This document shows positions 8,691-19,456 of a stretch of DNA of 64,000 bases, one piece after another (the first letter of the stretch is position 1; each line of letters begins with the position of its first letter). The notes below the pieces were generated by a model. It was not told where the DNA came from and did not search any database. It worked only from the letters and a program-made list of their open reading frames with translations. This DNA is from Cladopsammia gracilis (lineage: Eukaryota > Cnidaria > Anthozoa > Scleractinia > Dendrophylliidae). Location of the stretch: positions 702,001 through 766,000 of the forward strand of contig JAJGOT010000163.1 of the NCBI GenBank assembly GCA_022457155.1, given 5' to 3'. The translations under genes were made by a program, and so were the position numbers.

Positions 8691-10066
8691 TAGGGACTTT
8701 AAGCAATGACGATGGAGGGCTCTACTACGGCTACCGGAAGTAAATTTTCACGTCTGTCGCTGATGTTCAGCCGTAGTATGAAATTTGACTACGTGAGCGG
8801 GATGGTTTGGTCGTAGTCGCTACTACGTCGAGTTTATTTCGCTTCTGTATCCTTTTCTTACGAATTTCTCAGTGTTTAAAGTGTTTCAACGGAACTTATA
8901 TCCTTTTTAGTCAATGACAATGTAATTTTTCTTAAACTTGACTCCCAAAAACGTGTGATTCTATAACGAATTTACGAACAGTATTGGCGATTGAAATTGA
9001 AGCGGCCGGCATAGCGAAGCGAAATTCGCAAGCTCTAAGATTTTATCGCTGAAAGTCCAGCTTTAGAAGTTGAATGAATATGCTTTTATGCCTTATATAT
9101 GCGGGAAAAGGATTTTACTTATGCTTGAATTTACTTTCAGTTTAAATTATATTTAGTTAGGCGTTTTAATTCGTACTTTGAACATTTAATTCTTGGCTTT
9201 CACTTACGTCATATCAAAATTCAGAAGCATTAAAAAACAGATTTCGATTCCAAAATGTTTATGGAATTGTAGACAGTTTAAAACTACACATCTGGGCCAA
9301 ATTTTGAACTGCCAGATCATTTCGTTCAAGAGTTATAGGCAAACGAATATTAGACATTTTTAGTGAAAATGTATGGAGCGGCCATGTTGGGGTACCAAAG
9401 TGGTACCCCAACATGGCGGCCAAAACTTCAAAGTCATAATTACGCAAAAAATCTCATCACAAAAGATTGGATTCACTATAAGTTACATTAAATCGGCTTA
9501 TAAACATCTATAATGCAAAAATAACATTCAACTGGTTCAATTTTGTTTATTTTCACGGCCTATCTGAAATAGCGTGACGAATTGCGTGACACATTAAAAA
9601 CCTTTACAAATCGGAAGCAAAACATCGTTAAAACCTGAAACTTTTTGTGAAGGATTGTAACACTGGTATCTACATGCCATGTTAGAAACAGCTTTGCAGG
9701 ATGAAAAGTTTAGATTTTTTAATTTTTATGACGTCATGTGCAAACCAAGAATAGATTGTTATTGTTGTGGTTCAAAATACAGAAAATGTACGGCATTTCA
9801 AAAGTTGTAAGATTCGTTCACAAATCATCCCTTGGTCCCAACAAACAAAAATAAAGTCCATGTTCTTTTGAAAAATGCCATTCCGTTCTCACAAACCTAA
9901 ATAAAAGAACTTTAGAGAGGCTTCCAACTTCTTAGCCGTCGATACCATTTCGCAAACAACTTCTCATTTCACTGTTCCTCGAGCGCTTACGGACGTACTC
10001 TCTCCAGTCCCCTTTGTCACGGTAGCCGTAGTAGCGTCTTCCGTAGTGATTTGCTTAAAGTCCCTA
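8691..10066. mobile_element. 1.38-kb TIR element (TAGGGACTTTAAGCAA ends)
   Basis: Starts TAGGGACTTTAAGCAA and ends with the complement TTGCTTAAAGTCCCTA. The terminal repeats continue about 48 bp, including CTACTACGGCTACCG. The paralog at about 24,455 has no insert. A 2-3 bp duplication (AG or AGT) is possible. The interior has no homologous ORF. It has a short palindrome at 9,379-9,422 with two mirrored GGCCATGTTGGGGTACC halves. The superfamily is not determined. Confidence 0.65.
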
Positions 10067-11058
10067 GTGTCATGAAACGACGGAATGTCAAGGAGGGACA
10101 TTTTCACTCATATCACTGTTACCAAGCAGTCCGTTTACGGCGGTTTTCATGAAGACATATCCCTAAATGATATGTTTTTAATACTAGATTAAAAACATAT
10201 TGTTTATGAAGAAAAATCCTCAAGGTTACTTATTTTATTACCCCCCCCCCCCCCCCCCCCCGCGCTTTCGTCGCTTCGTCGCTGAATATTTTGCCGTCGT
10301 TTGCTGTCTCTGTGACGAGTTGTTTTCTTCCATGTGGGACCTTTGGCGGCTGGAATGTCACTTTAAAATGTTCTGTTCTCTTCTCATACAAACAATTGTG
10401 TTCGTTTGTGAACAAAAAATTAAGAGAATAAGTTGGCGATCCAAAGCTAATGAATCAGTCAATTAATCCATAATTCCTTGCCCGTGTCCATACCACTTAT
10501 TCATTAATAGAGTAATGGGCTGAATCGCTTACCAAAGCAAAAAAAAATGTGTCTCTTGAGAACTAGCCCATCACATTTCTTCCGTTCTCGTTGTCGATCG
10601 CTAAACAGAAGACCCAGGTTTCGTAAATTAGTTATTATTGCACCTTCGCCATTTGTGTTACCCTTAGCGATGTTAACACGACCAAGTAAAGTGCGACCTC
10701 ACAGAATTACTACGGATATTCAAAATCGGTATTACAACCAGTATCTCCTTCTGTCCAAGCATGGCTGTCACCCTATTGACTCGTAAACGATAAGAAAATA
10801 GAACTGAATGACCGCAGTCTATGAGAAGTTTGACATTGCCCTCTTAGTTAAAGAAACGTCTACCGTCATGACCTACGAAATATGTATAGCAAAATATCCG
10901 TGTACTCAAGAGAACATAAATTCCGTTATGTTCTCTTGGTGTACTATATATTGTCGGCCCATATTACAGACGAATTAAATTGACAAACTTGCTAATAACT
11001 TCAACAAGTTTTTGACCTATCTTGTACAAACGAAATGTGTTGATTTTGATCTTTTTAG
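10067..11058. other. Block with poly-C deletion junction, no gene
   Basis: Up to 10,241 this matches 24,460-24,555 and 25,084-25,130. A 19-base C tract (10,242-10,260) then joins directly to a segment (CTTCGTCGCTTCG) that lies at 26,008 in unit 2. About 870 bp of unit 2, including the LRR exon at 25,497, is missing here. From 10,265 to 10,885 the sequence matches 26,008-26,590. No coding region recognised. Confidence 0.55.
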
Positions 11059-11130
11059 GGATTTGTCCAGTAACAAAGTAGAACACTTGTCTGAAGGAGT
11101 TTTCAGCAACTTAACCAAGCTGCGAGATTT
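11059..11130 (+). CDS. LRR exon, type A (copy 1)
   Basis: A 72-nt exon preceded by a pyrimidine-rich acceptor (GATCTTTTTAG) and followed by GTAAGTTA. Read in phase 2, with the split leucine codon completed by flanking exons, it encodes DLSSNKVEHLSEGVFSNL then TKLRDL. This is one 24-residue leucine-rich repeat of the extracellular kind (LxLxxNxLxxLxxGVFxxLxxL). Symmetric 72-nt phase-2 LRR exons are characteristic of LRR receptors and matrix proteins such as the LGR family. The window does not show the rest of the protein, so no gene name is given. An identical exon lies at 16,733-16,804. Introns on both sides are filled with transposons. It is intact enough to be spliced; expression is unknown. 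Confidence 0.7.
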
Positions 11131-11530
11131 GTAAGTTACCTGCGTTCTTGGATGTAGTTATCTTAGATTGTTTACAAGAGAATTTGCAGTGTAACAAAGG
11201 TGGTTCTAAATTGTTTGTTTTATGCCAAAAAAGCAGTGAAATTTATCTTTCACATCCACACTTGAAACATCGTGTCATACGGTTGTCGGATTACTGATAA
11301 CCTCATAACCATGCACCAGTGTTGGGTATGATCCGGGACTGAACGCTCCCGTTTTTAACGACTTGAAACTGAAAACCCTCTATACAAATGTTACCAAGTA
11401 ATTAGTCAATGCTTGGAGCTGACTCGGAATCATATAAATGGACATTGTTGGCTGTATTAAGTTATGTATGTCATATTTGCGATGGGTTTAGGACTATTCA
11501 GCAAAAAAGTAAGTGAACGTGTACAAAAGA
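11131..11530. other. Intron-like sequence after LRR exon A
   Basis: No gene or repeat boundary seen. It is identical, apart from rare substitutions, to 16,805-17,204. Confidence 0.5.
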
Positions 11531-11996
11531 GGGGGGGGGGGGGGGGGGGGGGGCGGGGTGAATAGGTTCGCGGAATGGCGCATTTGGCCTTGAAAAGTGC
11601 ACGGATTGCGGATTTTAGCGATCGCGGATTTCAAAATTATCGTGGATAGCGGATCAGCCGACAATTTTGGCCAGGATTCCGGACTTTGTCTTTCTAGAAG
11701 TTCGGATTGTGGATCTGATCATTAATTTTTTGGTGGGCCTTGGACGGTATGTTGGTGTTTTTTCGACTACTTTTTTCAGTTTTACCAGCAAAGGCAGAAA
11801 ACTTCGAGTAAAATCTAAATACTGCACAAGAAAAACAAAACAAATCAATATATTATAACCGTGTGCAGTATATTTATACTGCGGAAACTATTCATGTAAT
11901 GCGAATCCGGATTTGAACGAAAATAACGTCGGATCGACGGATTGGGCCAAAACATAGCTCGGATCTGCGGATTTGCATACCCCTATTCACCCCCCT
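11531..11996. mobile_element. MITE with G-tract and GGTGAATAGG ends, copy 1
   Basis: Left end is a 23-base G tract followed by CGGGGTGAATAGG; right end is CCCCTATTCACCCCCC. The interior repeats the word GCGGAT or CGGATT about ten times in both orientations. Copies: 17,205-17,657 (G tract only 15) and a left-truncated one at about 27,555-27,928. No conserved ORF beyond the chance overlaps of the motif. Confidence 0.55.
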
Positions 11997-12539
11997 CACA
12001 AAAATAATGTTTTTCCTGGCATGTTCCCTTGTTTTTTTTCCCCACCCCAACCATCACTTTGATAATGATGCGCCCCTTTACGGCGGGGTCAAGCCACCCT
12101 TCCAAGGGATCATTAAGGGGTGGCATTTGTGACTATATTTCATGAATGTTAAACGAAGAGTTTTTCAACTGTTTTGATATAGCCCGGATGTAAGCGTGTT
12201 CGTGGGATTTAGGTTAAAGTTGGCCTTCGAGTTGTTTGGTTCCCCTTGGTTCTTTCTCTAGCTAGCCTTCGAGTTCTGTTTGGTTCGTCTGGCCAAACAC
12301 ATCGTCACAGCATTTTTGGTTATTTTATATGTCGTGCTTGCGGTGTGTTGCTATTGAACAGCATAGGTTTGGTTTTAGCATGTCCACCCCAAACATCTTC
12401 GGACGTTTCTCGGAAATCTTCGTATAAAATTCGGAAAATGATCGGAAACTCTCATACAACCTTCGCACAGTATTCGGAGATTTTCGACAATCTTCGACAA
12501 TCTTCGGAGAAATGTTGTTTATATTATAGTCCCAAAAGC
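11997..12539. other. Spacer with TTCGGA-rich stretch
   Basis: No recognised gene. From about 12,405 to 12,520 the words TCTTCGG and TTCGGA recur imperfectly. The 99-codon frame over it is shared with 17,907-18,206 and, shortened, with 28,174-28,461, but it has no homology that I recognise, and its sharing is explained by recent duplication. Confidence 0.45.
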
Positions 12540-14262
12540 TGCTAGAGGCGAACTACTCAGAAGAATTTACAACTCGCACCTGGGAGTTAATGGTTGCCTT
12601 AACAGAGCGCGCGAGTGTCTTAATTGGCCTGGCATGACAGGGGACAACAAGAATAACGTGTCAACCTGTGAAGCTTGCAGAGAATATGAGCGGGGCCAGA
12701 CCAAGGAAACATACAGCATACATATATACTTTATTCGTCCCAAAAGGGCTTTTCAGAATAAAGAGTAAATTAAGTAGTTAATTAACAAATAAATAGATAA
12801 CAAATTGATAATTAATTAATCATTTCTATATCAATTAAATTAATAAAATAAAAAATAACAATAGAAAAAGGCAATTAAGTATCTAAGAAAATTGAGATTA
12901 GGCTCCTCTTCAAGCAACGTTTGAAGTCCTTTAGTGTCGGTTTCCACTTATAAGTCATGAAACAACAAGTCAGCTATGGCAGTTCGTTGCAGCGGATCTC
13001 TTTGAGTTGGACGGAAAGGGCTACTTGGTGACTTCCGACTATTTCAGTGATTTCTTCGAACTCGACCATCTCAGAAGCATAACTTCAGTGTCAGTGATTA
13101 AGAAGCTCAAAGCCCATTTCGCGAGGCATGGTATTCCAAAGCACCTCGTCACCGACAACGGACCACAGTTCGTTTCGCGCGATTTCATAAAAATTCACCA
13201 CGGAGTTGGACTTTGAGCATCGTACAAGCAGTCCTCATCACAGCCAAGGAAATGGCAAAGCTGAGAGCGCAGTCAAGGAGACAAAGAAGATCCTTGTTAA
13301 GTGTAAGAAGACTGGCTCGGATACGTTCCTCTCCCTACTGGATCATAAATATACACCGCCCGCTGGTGTTCAAATAGGGAGCTTAAGCTACCACGACGGC
13401 GACGGCAGCGAGAACGGCACAAAACAATAGGTTTAATGAGCGAAAACAATGCCTCTGCACGCGCGTTTCACATTTTGGAACATTTCTTTGCCGTTCTCTG
13501 CAAAACAACAACGTCAAATAATCAAATTATAGGTTTTGTGGAGAACGCGAACACACGACGATAAATTTTTCTTTCTCCATTTGAACTGGAAAGCCATCCC
13601 TTCAAATTCAGCTCCTGAACAATCCGGTCACATTAGACAAACTAAACAAATTGGAACAACTGCTTAGTAGTTTAAAATAGCGCGAATCCTTTTTTCAAGT
13701 GACGTTTTCCTTGGCGTTGCCGTCGTCGTTGCTTAAGCTCCCTATTAGCCCGGCCCAACGCCTTCTCAGTAGAAGGAGAAGAAGTCTATTACCTATGTCT
13801 GCTGCACTGCTGAAACACAAAATAGTTGACAAAGATGTGACTCGTACGAAACTTTGTTCGCGCCAGCAACAACAGTCTCGTTTCTATGACAGAAATACTC
13901 GTGAACTTCCACCCTTAGACCCTGGCGACCCTGTGAGAATCAAGCCCTGGCAAATGAGCAAGAAAGAGTGGCAGAAATGTGTTGTCAGAAAACGCTTAGA
14001 TCAGAGATCTTATGAAGTTGAGCTTCCACAAGGCGTCCTACTTAGAAACAGGATACCCCTTAGGAAGACTCGTGATGAGCAGTATTACGAATCACAATCT
14101 CAAGCTCCCGCCAGTGAGACTCTAGAGCAGTCTCATGAGCCGCAGTCTCAAGCTACCACTGAAGTTCACCCGCTCACTCTTCCTAGGAGCGCACCCGAAT
14201 TAAGAAGATCTCAGAGCGTCCGCCAAGTCCCAAAACATCTAAAGGACTATGTTCTAACCTAA
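12540..14262 (+). pseudogene. Ty3/gypsy pol 3' fragment (integrase), copy 1
   Basis: Three pieces of one integrase. At 12,540-12,716 is the HHCC zinc-binding motif region (HLGVNGCLNRARECLNWPGM, then VSTCEACREYERG). At 12,963-13,376 is the catalytic core, with the three acidic sites in context (AADLFELDGKGYLVTSDYF, HLVTDNGPQF, SSPHHSQGNGKAESA). At 13,743-14,262 is the C-terminal region (SPAQRL, then basic and proline-rich tail). An about 220-bp AT-rich insert splits the zinc domain from the core, a frameshift lies near 13,210, and a MITE (13,377-13,742) interrupts the rest. Reverse transcriptase and LTRs are absent. The element is dead. Copies at 28,448-31,040 and 33,936-39,821 share the same 5' truncation point. 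Confidence 0.75.
13377..13742. mobile_element. MITE (GGGAGCTTAAG ends) in gypsy integrase, copy 1
   Basis: Terminal repeats GGGAGCTTAAGC and its complement are followed inward by CACGACGGCGACGGC and GCCGTCGTCGTTGC. It sits between the integrase words AGVQ and SPAQRL. The target duplication is short and not clean (TA or TTA), which would fit a Harbinger or mariner type. An equivalent insertion is at 30,124-30,490, so it predates duplication of the block. Confidence 0.65.
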
Positions 14263-14463
14263 GCAATTAAGCCGCTAACTGTCACAGCTTAGGGACTCGT
14301 ATTTCTTTTTGCGACACGTTTAGTTACTTTTTTTTCATAATTGGGAGGGTGTCATAATGTGTTAAAATATGCGTAATTTATTATTATGTGTAATTTATTT
14401 TTCGACAACAAGTGTGTAAGTGTCAGTCTCGAGATGTCCGATTCGAGTTAAGATCTCAGTTTA
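14263..14463. other. Gypsy 3' flank
   Basis: About 200 bp shared by the copies at 31,041-31,239 and 39,822-40,021. It contains a duplicated GTAATTTATTATTATGTGTAATTTATT motif area. No gene. Confidence 0.4.
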
Positions 14464-14935
14464 TTAAAGCTTTTCCTTCGCTTTTACGACGTTTTCCGTG
14501 CTGATATTACAGTGTTCTTCCCTGGCAGATTTGTACGATTTTAAGCTTTCAATGCTTTTGTGTCCGTTTCGTTGGTTCACAAAGTAATCTGGTGTGTTTG
14601 CATCAAGGAGCCTTGAAAAACAACTTTTCCTCACAGGGTGGTTGCTTATTTTAGAACCAGGTACCTGAATTCCGGATTTCAAGGAAGATTTGGACAAAAC
14701 ACTTTTTAATTTCGTTTCTTTGATGATTTTGGTTCACCGTGTTGCAAGGAAAAAAGGAGCATCGGGCATGTTTATCACGACGGAAAGTGTTCAGGTCGCT
14801 TGTTGTTTTCTTCGATGTGTTTCTACTTTTCTTTGGGATCCAATAAAATTCACTGTCTGAATGTTCTTCATCTTCTGTATCTTTGTTACTGTTTCTTCCG
14901 CGTCGCACATTTTGCTTCCATTTAATTGTTTTCAA
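14464..14935 (-). pseudogene. Crypton tyrosine recombinase remnant, best preserved C-terminus
   Basis: The minus-strand frame 14,697-14,464 reads SKSSLKSGIQVPGSKISNH, then PVRK, later RNGHKSIESLKSYKSA, ending naturally in KAKEKL and stop. The H-x-x-R box, the GH motif and the likely nucleophile tyrosine of Crypton-type recombinases are all present. The N-terminal part (14,935-14,651) is in another frame and lacks the central domain, so this is a deletion derivative. Orthologous copies are at 31,240-31,743 and 40,022-40,538. All lie directly downstream of the gypsy fragment and convergent with it. Confidence 0.65.
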
Positions 14936-15485
14936 ACGTTGCTACGCTGTTTCCCGCGTGTGGACAGCAATGCATCAACATCGCTTATAATGGCCGTAGG
15001 CATTATGGGAGATTCCGGCCCCGAGTAATAGCTAATCACCGCGCGTTGATGAAGAAAAATCCTCAAGGTTACTTATTTTATTAGCAACCCCCACCACTCC
15101 TCCCCTGGCCTAAAAGGGTCAAGTTTTCAGAATATTGTTTGCATAAGACCCTTGTACAAAGATAGCAAAGAAAAATACGCAGCTTTGTTAATGCATAAGA
15201 AGTGATTTTAAGCCACGTTAGCAATTATGCTTCGTTGGGTGTGCTCGTTTTAGTAACAAGGAGTTAAAGCCTATCAGGTGCAGTGCCAAAATTCCAACGG
15301 ATATAACCCTTTAACTGGATATAATACTCATGAAAAATCCTTACTAAGTTAGAAAAGCTAATACCCGTGCGGTTAGTACTGTGATTATGCTGACTAATGC
15401 CTTTTCAAATTACGTGGAAACAAATGATAGAAATAAAATAGGTGAACTTATAACTAATGCAGGGGGTGTTATTCCGTGCTACTAG
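14936..15485. other. Intron-like block beta, copy 1, before LRR exon B
   Basis: Shared with 31,744-32,584 and 40,539-41,042, and partly with 25,084-25,496. It includes a pyrimidine-rich acceptor region ending TTCCGTGCTACTAG at 15,485. No separate gene. Confidence 0.5.
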
Positions 15486-15557
15486 GTATTTGAGTAACAA
15501 TCAGTTGAAGAACTTACCTCCAGGAGTGTTTAGACAAAACACTGCGCTTCAATACCT
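15486..15557 (+). CDS. LRR exon, type B (copy 1)
   Basis: Exactly 72 nt between CTACTAG and GTAAGTAA, phase 2 on both sides. It encodes YLSNNQLKNLPPGVFRQN then TALQYL, a textbook 24-residue leucine-rich repeat with the LPxGVF signature of secreted or receptor LRR proteins. Paralogous exons are at 25,497, 32,585 and 41,043. The 41,043 copy is identical, and the others differ at surface positions while keeping the LRR consensus. That pattern suggests selection on the fold for at least part of their history. It could be joined in frame to exon A copies. The host gene is unidentified. Confidence 0.7.
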
Positions 15558-16356
15558 GTAAGTAAAGCTCTCCAATTGTTACATAACAATGTTACTCCTA
15601 TTTTTATTACCTGATATAAAATAAGAATGTCATCACAAGTATAAATATGTCCTCTGCTCTGTACAAATCATCGAAATGCTTAATTCGGTTTACACTTCAT
15701 CCACGTTTACTTACGACCTTTCATATATTCTCCCGGAAATGGTAAAATACTTAAAGTAATAGATAAAATATGAGCGCGGAACCTGCGGCTCGCCATTGTA
15801 AATATTCATACATTTTTGTCGGAATATTCAGTATACGACTAATAAAAGAACAACGGCGATGGAGCTTAGTAGTATTCTGTAACAGGATTTACAAACCTTC
15901 ATTAATTTTTTATTACTTTTGTACTTTCCTTATGAATTATTAATGAATTTCATAAGTTATATTTAACAATTAGATTACGAGCTCGAGATTTCTATCGTGT
16001 GATAGTTGATGAGGGCGATCCCTCATCAACTATCCGACTATCACGCGATAGAAATCAAGAGCGAATAATCTAATTGTTTTAGTATAAATCTACTAGACGT
16101 TCAAAGCTTAATAACAAATACTCTTCACAGACACTTCGAAAACGCTAAGAAGCGGCCGCCATTAGGCTACTAACTCTACTCACTTTCTACAACAGAATAG
16201 ATAGTGAGTAGCGTAGCCATTAGAGAACAGCATTTGTGATAGAACGCTAGTATATTTATACTAGGGGGGTTGAGACTCTCACATAAAATTGACGGGGAAG
16301 CTCGTCGTACCTTTTAGGGGTCAAAATTGGCAGATTGGTACCGCTTATGGTACTTA
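15558..16356. other. Block beta, copy 1, after LRR exon B
   Basis: No gene. It ends in the unit-junction sequence (15,940-16,266), with a small hairpin GATAGTTGATGAGGGCGATC at about 16,000, and a truncated MITE-A start (16,267-16,356). The sequence then switches abruptly, at a shared TAAA, to a copy of 10,687 onward. Confidence 0.5.
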
Positions 16357-16732
16357 AATCTAAAGTGCGACCTCACAGAATTACTACGGATATTCAAAAT
16401 CGGTATTACAACCAGTATCTCCTTCTGTCCAAGCATGGCTGTCACCCTATTGACTCGTAAACGATAAGAAAATAGAACTGAATGACCGCAGTCTATGAGA
16501 AGTTTGACATTGCCCTCTTAGTTAAAGAAACGTCTACCGTCATGACCTACGAAATATGTATAGCAAAATATCCGTGTACTCAAGAGAACATAAATTCCGT
16601 TATGTTCTCTTGGTGTACTATATATTGTCGGCCCATATTACAGACGAATTAAATTGACAAACTTGCTAATAACTTCAACAAGTTTTTGACCTATCTTGTA
16701 CAAACGAAATGTGTTGATTTTGATCTTTTTAG

Positions 16733-16804
16733 GGATTTGTCCAGTAACAAAGTAGAACACTTGTCTGAAGGAGTTTTCAGCAACTTAACCAAGCTGCGAG
16801 ATTT
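16733..16804 (+). CDS. LRR exon, type A (copy 2, identical)
   Basis: The 72-nt exon is identical to 11,059-11,130, including acceptor (CTTTTTAG) and donor (GTAAGTTA). It arose with the 2-kb duplication at 16,357-18,366. It lies downstream of LRR exon B (15,486), so in a transcript the order would be A-B-A. Because all these exons are phase 2 and 72 nt, inclusion adds one 24-residue repeat without shifting frame. Confidence 0.65.
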
Positions 16805-17204
16805 GTAAGTTACCTGCGTTCTTGGATGTAGTTATCTTAGATTGTTTACAAGAGAATTTGCAGTGTAACAAAGGTGGTTCTAAATTGTTTGTTTTATGCC
16901 AAAAAAGCAGTGAAATTTATCTTTCACATCCACACTTGAAACATCGTGTCATACGGTTGTCGGATTACTGATAACCTCATAACCATGCACCAGTGTTGGG
17001 TATGATCCGGGACTGAACGCTCCCGTTTTTAACGACTTGAAACTGAAAACCCTCTATACAAATGTTACCAAGTAATTAGTCAATGCTTGGAGCTGACTCG
17101 GAATCATATAAATGGACATTGTTGGCTGTATTAAGTTATGTATGTCATATTTGCGATGGGTTTAGGACTATTCAGCAAAAAAGTAAGTGAACGTGTACAA
17201 AAGA

Positions 17205-17657
17205 GGGGGGGGGGGGGGGTGAATAGGTTCGCGGAATGGCGCATTTGGCCTTGAAAAGTGCACGGATTGCGGATTTTAGCGATCGCGGATTTCAAAATTA
17301 TCGTGGATAGCGGATCAGCCGACAATTTTGGCCAGGATTCCGGACTTTGTCTTTCTAGAAGTTCGGATTGTGGATCTGATCATTAATTTTTTGGTGGGCC
17401 TTGGACGGTATGTTGGTGTTTTTTCGACTACTTTTTTCAGTTTTACCAGCAAAGGCAGAAAACTTCGAGTAAAATCTAAATACTGCACAAGAAAAACAAA
17501 ACAAATCAATATATTATAACCGTGTGCAGTATATTTATACTGCGGAAACTATTCATGTAATGCGAATCCGGATTTGAACGAAAATAACGTCGGATCGACG
17601 GATTGGGCCAAAACATAGCTCGGATCTGCGGATTTGCATACCCCTATTCACCCCCCT
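17205..17657. mobile_element. MITE with G-tract and GGTGAATAGG ends, copy 2
   Basis: Duplicate of 11,531-11,996, moved passively with the 2-kb segment. The G tract is 15 long versus 23 in the source, the largest difference between the two copies. Confidence 0.55.
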
Positions 17658-18599
17658 CACAAAAATAATGTTTTTCCTGGCATGTTCCCTTGTTTTTTTT
17701 CCCCACCCCAACCATCACTTTGATAATGATGCGCCCCTTTACGGCGGGGTCAAGCCACCCTTCCAAGGGATCATTAAGGGGTGGCATTTGTGACTATATT
17801 TCATGAATGTTAAACGAAGAGTTTTTCAACTGTTTTGATATAGCCCGGATGTAAGCGTGTTCGTGGGATTTAGGTTAAAGTTGGCCTTCGAGTTGTTTGG
17901 TTCCCCTTGGTTCTTTCTCTAGCTAGCCTTCGAGTTCTGTTTGGTTCGTCTGGCCAAACATATCGTCACAGCATTTTTGGTTATTTTATATGTCGTGCTT
18001 GCGGTGTGTTGCTATTGAACAGCATAGGTTTGGTTTTAGCATGTCCACCCCAAACATCTTCGGACGTTTCTCGGAAATCTTCGTATAAAATTCGGAAAAT
18101 GATCGGAAACGCTCATACAACCTTCGCACAGTATTCGGAGATTTTCGACAATCTTCGACAATCTTCGGAGAAATGTTGTTTATATTATAGTCCCAAAAGC
18201 TGCTAGAGGCGAACTACTCAGAAGAATTTACAACTCGCACCTGGGAGTTAATGGTTGCCTTAACAGAGCGCGCGAGTGTCTTAATTGGCCTGGCATGACA
18301 GGGGACAACAAGAATAACGTGTCAACCTGTGAAGCTTGCAGAGAATATGAGCGGGGCCAGACCAAGGATAGACCGTGTGATAGTTGATGAGGGCGATCCC
18401 TCATCAACTATCCGACTATCACGCGATAGAAATCAAGAGCGAATAATCTAATTGTTTTAGTATAAATCTACTAGACGTTCAAAGCTTAATAACAAATACA
18501 CATCACAGTATTTTTAATACACATCACAGTTAGAATTATCATGGTCCCTTTTACAGTACAAAGCCGAAAAAATATAACAGAATGACATGTGTTGTTTAA

Positions 18600-19302
18600 A
18601 GTGCCACTATGATCAAAAATATACATTTTCTTTTCTCTTCATATTTTGAAAATATAGGTACTGACTCGTTACTTACCTTGCGAAGTTTCAAGTCAAAACT
18701 CGTACGGGAAGTGCCATTATTTTAACTTTACATTTCGAATTCGGCTTGCAGCCATTACTCAAATTCAAAAATGGCCGGGACCGAACCCTGAGAGTTAGAT
18801 CGAGTTGGCCTAAAGATTTTGTGACGTCAATGACTCAACACATGCTTTTTGGCTGTGTTGTCTGTGGCCCGGAGGGAACCGAGTTTAGTCATTGACGTCA
18901 CAAATCAAGTCACGTGTACTAAATCGCAAACCAGTAGAACGTGGGCTCGGATTTATGAACGGAGTACTGGCGGACGGATTTTACGTGATTTTCGTGGGTT
19001 TTCGGCCAGCTATTTCTGGGCTGTGTAAGGGCCGATTTACACGGTACAATTTTGTCGCATGCTACACACTTAAAACATGTTTACGACATGCTTACAACAC
19101 AAATTAATCCGTGTAAATCAACTCAAGTCATGTCGTAAGCATGCCGTAAGCGTGTCCCATGCAACAAAGTTGTACCGTGTAAATCGGCCCTAAGAATATG
19201 TCAATCTAATTTATAGCAATTTGCATTTGTCTAAACCTATTAGATACATTTGAGTTAAAAAAAGAGGAAAAGAAATACAAAATAATTCATTGTAGTGGCA
19301 CT
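18600..19302. mobile_element. piggyBac-like MITE, TTAA target site
   Basis: Ends AGTGCCACTATGATCAAAAA and the complement of AGTGCCACTACAATGAA, flanked by TTAA (18,596-18,599 and 19,303-19,306). MITE-A copy 1 at about 507-517 shows the uninterrupted site. A TTAA target is diagnostic of piggyBac-type integration. It encodes no transposase. Copies: 45,159-45,856 and, right-truncated, from 33,627. Confidence 0.75.
19029..19190. mobile_element. Harbinger-like MITE, TAA target site
   Basis: Ends GGGCCGATTTACACGGTAC and the complement, flanked by TAA (19,026-19,028, 19,191-19,193). GGG termini with a 3-bp TWA target fit PIF/Harbinger MITEs. The interior is rich in mirrored GTCGCATGC and GCATGCCGTAAG words. 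It is the innermost of three nested elements. The paralog is at 45,584-45,745. Confidence 0.75.
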
Positions 19303-19456
19303 TTAAGAATTGGTACTGCCTCTTAGGGGTAAAAATTAATTTGAGCCACGCCCATCAAACAGGATTATGGTACCTTTATGGGTGTTTTTCAAAAATTCCG
19401 AGTACAGGCACCGCTGTCATTTTATACGGGAGTCCCCCTCCCTCCCCCTTCCGGGG

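Larger units (their letters stand above)
16357..18366 (+). repeat. Recent 2-kb duplication of 10,687-12,712
   Basis: This stretch reproduces 10,687-12,712 with very few differences (a shorter G tract at 17,205-17,219 and isolated substitutions such as CATATCGTC for CACATCGTC). It carries its own LRR exon A, the GGTGAATAGG-type MITE and the beginning of the gypsy zinc domain. The left join falls at a TAAA shared by both partners. The right join after GGCCAGACCAAGGA goes straight into a second copy of the unit-junction sequence (compare 15,990-16,127). The near-identity indicates it is much younger than the main unit duplication. Confidence 0.8.
18528..19456. mobile_element. MITE-A copy 2, left-truncated, hosting nested MITEs
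   Basis: Inner and right parts of MITE-A (GGTACC-containing middle, right end GGGAGTCCCCC). The left terminus was lost at the unit junction. It is interrupted at 18,600-19,302 by a TTAA-flanked MITE, which is itself interrupted by a TAA-flanked MITE. The same nest exists at 44,965-46,020, so the nesting predates unit duplication. Confidence 0.65.

Noticed and set aside
12246..12545. 99-codon frame repeated at 17,907 and 28,174
   Set aside because: The copies come from segmental duplication; the sequence is a run of TTCGGA-like words and overlaps the truncated gypsy start.
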